Positions 61,727 through 64,000 of a stretch of DNA of 64,000 nucleotides are shown piece after piece. The first letter of the stretch is position 1. Every line of letters starts with the position of its first letter. The DNA is from Phaeobacter sp. QD34_24 (GTDB taxonomy: Bacteria > Pseudomonadota > Alphaproteobacteria > Rhodobacterales > Rhodobacteraceae), in assembly GCF_028890115.1 (NCBI RefSeq), contig NZ_JARCJD010000010.1, positions 1 through 64,000 on the forward strand, in the 5' to 3' direction. Below the pieces are notes generated by a model. That model saw only the letters and a program-made list of their open reading frames with translations, had not been told where the DNA came from and made no database searches. The position numbers and the translations under genes were made by a program.

Positions 61727-62584
61727 CTACATTTTTTCATCCGAATTACCGCTGAGCTTTCCACGAACCCAGCTGGTGGCTGACGTAATTCCTGCTAAAG
61801 GCATCACAGCCGCTCGCTTGATGGAACTGTAGGTTGAAATCTCCTGATCCAGCGCAGCGATTATGCGTTCAATCGCCATTTCTTCCCGTTCATCGAACTT
61901 TCCATCTGCTTCCGCAATCTCGGTTAGCAGCGCCTTAAGCCCGTTCTGTATCTTGGAGAAGTCGCAATCTGGATTGGTACGAGCAAACTCGGCGAGGGTA
62001 GCAGCCATTTCGCTGACCCGTTGTTCATCTGTCGTCTCCTCCAGCAAGTCTAGTGCGTGAGACGTGTAGTCGGGATCATAGCCCCACTCATCCACAAAAT
62101 ACTCACTGATCACGCGACGTTCAACTTGGTCAATGTTCCCATCAATGGCTGCCACCTTTACAGCTAGGCTGCCAACAAGGTCCATGAAAGATGCCCCAAG
62201 AACATCTATCGGGGTGTTGAGGAACCGCGGTATCTCCTCGACGCGACTTCCGTAGTAGGATCTGTAAAGCCGCGTAACTCCGTAGAACATGCCCGCCGAA
62301 GCGACGCTAGCTCCAACAATGTAAGGCACCGGAGAAAAGGGGTTAAAAAGAGTCAACAGCGCTGCCACCCCTTTAGGAGCCAGGGCGGATGCAATCAAAG
62401 AGCCACCGCCCGCACCTGCGCCAGCGAAGCCCCCTGTTTTGCTAAGATCACCAAGCAAGTCTGCCATCTTGAGAGACGTAAATACGCCCGCTCCTGCGCC
62501 GACCTTAGCCTTAAACCTGTCTTCGTTCTCAACTACGCGTTCAACAAGATCGAAGCTTTCAATACGATCCTCTATGGTCGTCAT
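61727..62584 (-). CDS. TerB-domain membrane protein
   Basis: The 285-residue protein has an N-terminal soluble part, a hydrophobic stretch of two or three helices (about residues 65-105) and a TerB-like helical domain (about 130-240) with acidic motifs KVAAIDGNIDQVERRVISEYF and TEIAEADGKFDEREEMAI. TerB domains occur in tellurite/stress and phage-defence gene sets and are thought to bind metals. It lies six bases downstream of the small membrane protein gene and is convergent with the nuclease pair. Base composition is less GC-rich than the core genes. Confidence 0.78.
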   Translation of the reverse strand: MTTIEDRIESFDLVERVVENEDRFKAKVGAGAGVFTSLKMADLLGDLSKTGGFAGAGAGGGSLIASALAPKGVAALLTLFNPFSPVPYIVGASVASAGMFYGVTRLYRSYYGSRVEEIPRFLNTPIDVLGASFMDLVGSLAVKVAAIDGNIDQVERRVISEYFVDEWGYDPDYTSHALDLLEETTDEQRVSEMAATLAEFARTNPDCDFSKIQNGLKALLTEIAEADGKFDEREEMAIERIIAALDQEISTYSSIKRAAVMPLAGITSATSWVRGKLSGNSDEKM

Positions 62585-62590
62585 TCTTCC

Positions 62591-63040
62591 TTAGACCTTT
62601 GCTGTAAAAGGGGAAAATTCTGCCTCTACTTCGTCCATCGCCTGTTTCAATGCCCCTTGGCGTATGTCCATGACCGCACCTTGTGCGAGCCCGAGAAGGA
62701 CCAAAAGCTTGCTAAGAAAGCCACCAATTAGAGGCCAAGCAGCGATGCCAAGCAGGGTCGCCAGCGCCACCGCCACGATCACACCAAGGGTCATGTTGGG
62801 GAATTTCTTAATCAGTCCCATGGCGATGTCCAACACCCTCCGGCCAATCGCCACCACCACCTCACCAACCTTAATGGTGAACTTCGCAATATCGTAGAGT
62901 AGAGCCTTCATGTCTGCCGATAGATCGGTACGATCAACGAAATCCTTCACCTTCCGCAACGGTGGTGAGGTCCGGACACGCTCCAAGGCTTCCTCCATTG
63001 TGAACATCTCTTGAGCGCCAGAACCATTTTCTTTGACCAT
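62591..63040 (-). CDS. small membrane protein paired with the TerB gene
   Basis: The 149-residue protein has an amphipathic N-terminal half (KVKDFVDRTDLSADMKALLYDIAKFTIKVGEVV) and a hydrophobic hairpin (VIVAVALATLLGIAAWPLIGGFL). It is the first gene of a two-gene leftward unit with the TerB protein. No family recognised; the membrane hairpin plus TerB partner suggests a membrane-associated complex. Confidence 0.65.
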   Translation of the reverse strand: MVKENGSGAQEMFTMEEALERVRTSPPLRKVKDFVDRTDLSADMKALLYDIAKFTIKVGEVVVAIGRRVLDIAMGLIKKFPNMTLGVIVAVALATLLGIAAWPLIGGFLSKLLVLLGLAQGAVMDIRQGALKQAMDEVEAEFSPFTAKV

Positions 63041-63414
63041 CGCCTTTTTCTCCTATCGTCCGGATAATCCTTGAATCTGTTATTCACCGATTAGAACAAT
63101 TTCGCCATTGATTTCGGTCAATTATGCGCCCCGACGCTGGTTGTCACTTTGGGCATCGCGCAGCCTTACGAAGTTTTGCGCTGTGCCACGCCGCCTTCGG
63201 GTGTCTCTGTTCGCTTCGATAGCAGCCGAACTCACCTCAACTGCGGCGCAATCATATTTCCCTAACTATCTGATATATAGACAACTTTTTAATCCGCCTC
63301 GATCTGAGTGAAGGGCGGGTGGAAAGAGACGCGGGGCGTTCAGAGACTGATTTCGGCTAAACGACCAGTCTCCGAAAGTCGGATGGCATCGCTAAACCCC
63401 TTTGAACCAAAAAG
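63041..63414. other. intergenic region between cargo and tRNA-Ser, no gene
   Basis: No frame in these 374 bases has a family signature. It should contain the promoter of the TerB pair. I see no second copy of the tRNA-Ser 3' end that would mark an attachment site. Confidence 0.4.
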
Positions 63415-63436
63415 AAAAAAGGCCCCGCTAGGGACC
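63415..63436 (-). terminator. rho-independent terminator of tRNA-Ser
   Basis: On the minus strand GGTCCCTAGCGGGGCC forms a six-pair stem with one G-T pair, followed by six T residues. It lies 26 bases downstream of the tRNA 3' end. Confidence 0.75.
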
Positions 63437-63461
63437 TCATCTCGGGTTTGCGATGTGCAAG

Positions 63462-63551
63462 TGGCGGAGACGAAGGGATTCGAACCCTCGAGACGGTTTC
63501 CCGCCTACTCCCTTAGCAGGGGAGCGCCTTCGACCACTCGGCCACGTCTCC
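63462..63551 (-). tRNA. tRNA-Ser (anticodon GCU)
   Basis: The minus strand begins GGAGACGTGGCCGAGTGG and ends CGTCTCCGCCA, with the acceptor stem GGAGACG/CGTCTCC, the loop CTGCTAAGG carrying anticodon GCT, a long variable arm typical of serine tRNA, the T loop GGTTCGAATCC and an encoded CCA. Length 90 bases. Its 3' side faces the cargo and phage-like element, a common integration position. Confidence 0.95.
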
Positions 63552-63700
63552 GTCGGCCGGTATATGGGCCAAGCCCAAGGGAAACAAGGCCGAAAATCGC
63601 GGTTCGGGGCATTTTTCAATCCGGCATCGAAAAACCGCCAGGATGCAACTGGCGGGCGTTTCACGTCGGGGCTCTCTGGCATGCCTGTTGCACAGCACAG

Positions 63701-63731
63701 AAAAACGCCCGCCAGAAAGCTCTGACGGGCG
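63701..63731 (-). terminator. rho-independent terminator of ychF
   Basis: Minus-strand GGCGCCCGTCAGAGC pairs with GCTTTCTGGCGGGCG (one mismatch region) and is followed by five T residues. It lies about 25 bases after the ychF stop. Confidence 0.75.
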
Positions 63732-63755
63732 CCATGTTTCAGCTGAAGGCAGGGG

Positions 63756-64000
63756 TCAGGTGTTGAACAGGAAGTGCATCACATCGCCGTCCTGCACGAT
63801 GTAGGATTTGCCCTCGGCGCGCATCTTGCCTGCTTCCTTGGCACCCTGTTCGCCATTGTTGGCGATGAAGTCCTCATAGGCGATGGTTTCGGCGCGGATG
63901 AAGCCTTTTTCGAAATCGCCGTGGATGACACCGGCCGCCTGGGGCGCCGAGGTGCCCTTGCGGATGGTCCAGGCGCGGGCCTCCTTGGGGCCGACGGTGA
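63756..64000 (-). CDS. ychF: redox-regulated ATPase/GTPase YchF, C-terminal part
   Basis: The visible 81 codons are the C-terminal TGS region of YchF/Ola1: [20 protein letters not shown], then [22 protein letters not shown] and [17 protein letters not shown]. The N-terminal G domain is beyond the right edge of the window. YchF is a core ribosome-associated ATPase, so its presence marks the return to conserved chromosome to the right of the tRNA. Confidence 0.95.
   Translation of the reverse strand, partial: TVGPKEARAWTIRKGTSAPQAAGVIHGDFEKGFIRAETIAYEDFIANNGEQGAKEAGKMRAEGKSYIVQDGDVMHFLFNT

Noticed and set aside
63108-63311. Plus-strand 67-residue frame between the cargo and tRNA-Ser
   Set aside because: No ribosome site, no family, and it overlaps the expected promoter region of the TerB pair.

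Overview
The window looks like chromosomal DNA of a GC-rich alphaproteobacterium, most likely Rhodobacterales. The clues are a fused double-MFS NarK, a cysteine-poor NarR-type regulator, NnrS/NnrU proteins, and an island built from DUF3489, DUF7220, DUF2924 and serine-recombinase modules typical of that order. Everything here was read by eye from sequence; no searches were run.

Layout. (1) 0.1-1 kb: a DUF2189 membrane protein. (2) 1.3-11.1 kb: a leftward catabolic operon with an ABC importer, a cytosine-deaminase-like amidohydrolase, an FAD-linked oxidoreductase, two flavodoxin-fold quinone reductases, an isopenicillin-N-synthase-like oxygenase and a creatininase-family hydrolase. A divergent RidA gene and a second oxygenase lie beside it. 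It looks like a complete uptake and degradation route for a nitrogen heterocycle that I cannot name. (3) 11.1-12.5 kb: mostly non-coding, with a degenerate tRNA-like 3' end and tandem repeats resembling an old attachment site. (4) 12.5-27.2 kb: respiratory nitrate reductase. A ten-gene leftward operon narK-narG-narH-narJ-narI-ppiase-hemerythrin-carbonic anhydrase-moeA-DUF2478 diverges from narR, with FNR-type boxes between. (5) 27.2-33.8 kb: a leftward operon (hemerythrin, DUF2478, 5-formyl-THF cyclo-ligase, ubiT, ubiU, ubiV, nnrS, nnrU) divergent from an NsrR-type Rrf2 regulator. It would supply anaerobic ubiquinone and NO-stress functions to nitrate respiration. (6) 33.7-39.7 kb: a small membrane protein, a TetR regulator with its operator, cytochrome b561 and an RND efflux pair.

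(7) 39.8-60.1 kb: an integrated phage-like element with a repressor, excisionase-like HTH protein, recombination and replication genes (Sak4-like ATPase, DUF669, Cas4-like exonuclease, DEAD helicase, prim-pol/helicase, RuvC), a ParB-N DNA methylase and a serine recombinase. No capsid, portal, tail or large-terminase gene is present; only a scrap resembling a terminase small subunit remains at its left edge. (8) 60.1-63.0 kb: cargo between the recombinase module and a tRNA-Ser gene. It comprises an HNH-HIT fusion nuclease coupled to a GIY-YIG protein, then a TerB-domain/membrane protein pair. A leftover C-terminal fragment of a recombinase-associated protein behind the nuclease pair suggests that pair was inserted as a unit. 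(9) 63.4-64.0 kb: tRNA-Ser(GCU) and the 3' end of ychF.

The strongest candidates for an undescribed system are the HNH-HIT/GIY-YIG pair with the neighbouring TerB pair, and the heterocycle-degradation locus at 1.3-11.1 kb.
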